6,922 nt of DNA, from NCBI GenBank assembly GCA_017881545.1, contig JADGQU010000119.1:1-6922 (forward strand), written 5' to 3'. Shown piece by piece: positions 5,867 to 6,922 of this stretch. Below the pieces are notes generated by a model. It was given only the letters and a program-made list of their open reading frames with translations. It ran no database searches and had not been told where the DNA came from. Position numbers and translations under genes: made by a program. The stretch is from Gemmatimonadaceae bacterium (GTDB lineage Bacteria > Gemmatimonadota > Gemmatimonadetes > Gemmatimonadales > Gemmatimonadaceae). Position 1 is the first letter of the stretch. Each line of letters opens with the position of its first letter.

Positions 5867-6922
5867 ATGAAGCTCGCCAAGGTTCTCATCGCCGACGACG
5901 ACCGTTCCATAACGGAAGGGTTGAGCGCCATTTTGCGCGACGAGGGATACGAAGTTTCGGTCGCCGTCGATGGCCAGAAGGCGCTCGATCAATTGGGCGC
6001 CGAGGCTTTTGGTGTTGTGCTCGCGGATCTGAAGATGCCAAAGGTGGACGGGCTCGCGCTGCTCAAGGAGCTGCAGCTTCGCGCCATCCCGACCGAGTGC
6101 ATCATCGTGACGGGTCAGGCTACTGTCGATTCCGCGGTGCAGGCCATGCGCGAAGGCGCGTACGACTACGTCGAAAAGCCGCTCACTGCCGACAAGCTGA
6201 ATCGCCTCAAGGCGCTCATTCCGAAAGCGCTCGAGAAGTTCAACGTGCAGCAGAAGAACCGCGAGTTGTCGTCCAAGCTCGAGGGGCTCACGCACTTCGG
6301 CGAGCTGACTGGCCAATCGGAAGAGATGCGCGGAGTCTACCAGATCATCGAAGCCGTCGCTCCCTCGACCGCGAGCGTTTTGATTTTCGGCGAGTCGGGT
6401 ACGGGCAAGGAGCTGGCCGCGCGCGCTATCCACTCCAAGAGTGAAAGAGCCAAGGGTCCGTTCTTCGCCCTGAACTGCGCGGCGCTTCCCAAGGACATCC
6501 TCGAGAACGAGCTGTTCGGCCACGAGAAGGGTGCGTTCACCGGATCTACGAACGAAAAGCCGGGCGCCTTCGAGATGGCCGATGGCGGGACGATCTTCCT
6601 CGACGAAGTGGCGGAGATGCCGCCCGACATCCAGGTGAAGCTCCTTCGCGCAATCGAGTCGAGAACTATCAGGCGCCTCGGCGGCAAGAAAGAGATCGAG
6701 GTGGACATTCGCATTCTCGCAGCGACCAATCGCGATCTCCAGAAGGCGCTGGCGGACGGCGACCTGCGCGAGGACTTGTACTATCGTCTCGCCGTCGTCG
6801 AGCTGTTTCTTCCGCCGCTGCGCGAGCGCGTCGGCGACATCAAGCTGCTCGCGAACGAGTTTCTCGTGCGATTCGCGGAACAGAACGGCAAGCCGATGAA
6901 TGGCTTCGACGATGCCGCGTGG
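5867..6922 (+). CDS. NtrC-family sigma-54-dependent response regulator (3' truncated by window)
   Basis: The first 352 residues of a sigma-54 activator are visible, open to the right edge. The receiver domain (1-120) has acidic residues Asp10-12, phosphoacceptor Asp54 in LADLKMP, Thr82 (VTGQ) and Lys104 (EKPL), in the same positions as NtrC. A linker with a coiled-coil look (120-142) leads to the AAA+ domain. This has Walker A GESGTGKE (175-182), the sigma-54 contact loop GAFTGS (222-227; usual form GAFTGA), Walker B GGTIFLDE (240-247), sensor AATNRDL (285-291), and arginine-finger region LREDLYYRL (300-308). The C-terminal DNA-binding domain lies beyond the window. All catalytic residues are present, so an active ATPase that remodels sigma-54 RNA polymerase is expected. 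The ATG is supported by the KVLIADDD strand that follows directly. The purine run GGAAGGAAAGAG lies about 17 bases upstream, far for a ribosome binding site. The partner is probably the small DHp protein upstream; the target genes are unknown. Confidence 0.95.
   Translation, partial: MKLAKVLIADDDRSITEGLSAILRDEGYEVSVAVDGQKALDQLGAEAFGVVLADLKMPKVDGLALLKELQLRAIPTECIIVTGQATVDSAVQAMREGAYDYVEKPLTADKLNRLKALIPKALEKFNVQQKNRELSSKLEGLTHFGELTGQSEEMRGVYQIIEAVAPSTASVLIFGESGTGKELAARAIHSKSERAKGPFFALNCAALPKDILENELFGHEKGAFTGSTNEKPGAFEMADGGTIFLDEVAEMPPDIQVKLLRAIESRTIRRLGGKKEIEVDIRILAATNRDLQKALADGDLREDLYYRLAVVELFLPPLRERVGDIKLLANEFLVRFAEQNGKPMNGFDDAAW

Overview
The window is a compact stretch of GC-rich bacterial chromosome. 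All six complete or partial genes upstream of position 5826, and the truncated seventh, lie on the + strand. Most carry housekeeping sugar-phosphate functions, and a two-gene regulatory module follows them. I see no insertion sequence, phage gene, CRISPR array, tRNA or rRNA. The gene style (high GC, GTG and probably CTG starts, 4-base stop/start overlaps, a mycobacterial-type transaldolase, a large class II aldolase of a non-E. coli type) fits an environmental phylum such as Gemmatimonadota. That placement is an impression from gene types, not a demonstrated assignment.

Region 1 (1-3830) is a tightly packed run: the 3' end of transaldolase (tal), pyruvate kinase (pyk), a PhnP-like metallo-beta-lactamase-fold hydrolase, and glucose-6-phosphate isomerase (pgi). 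Each junction is a 4-base overlap (GTGA, CTGA, ATGA), which suggests one transcript with translational coupling. The hydrolase appears to start at an unusual CTG codon. The nearest conventional start would remove its first beta strand and two of its three clustered cysteines.

Region 2 (3831-3970) is the only sizeable gap, 140 bases. It holds a G/C hairpin and could be the leader or promoter region of the next gene. Region 3 (3971-5374) is a large class II fructose-bisphosphate-aldolase-family protein with an N-terminal extension. A perfect 9-bp hairpin sits near its 5' end.

Region 4 (5367-6922) is regulatory. A 152-residue protein has a histidine-kinase-like dimerisation/phosphoacceptor motif but no recognisable ATP-binding domain. 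It is followed by an NtrC-family sigma-54 activator with receiver and AAA+ domains, cut by the window end. A 40-bp imperfect tandem duplication covers the stop codon of the small protein and the leader of the regulator. It seems to have pushed apart two genes that were once almost touching.

Together, Pgi, aldolase, Pyk and transaldolase cover upper glycolysis, its last step and the pentose-phosphate link. The regulatory pair directly downstream may respond to metabolic state, but nothing in the sequence proves that it controls these genes. The most interesting points are the kinase-less phosphoacceptor protein beside an NtrC regulator, the tandem duplication at their junction, the CTG start, and the structured leader and 5' end of the aldolase gene.
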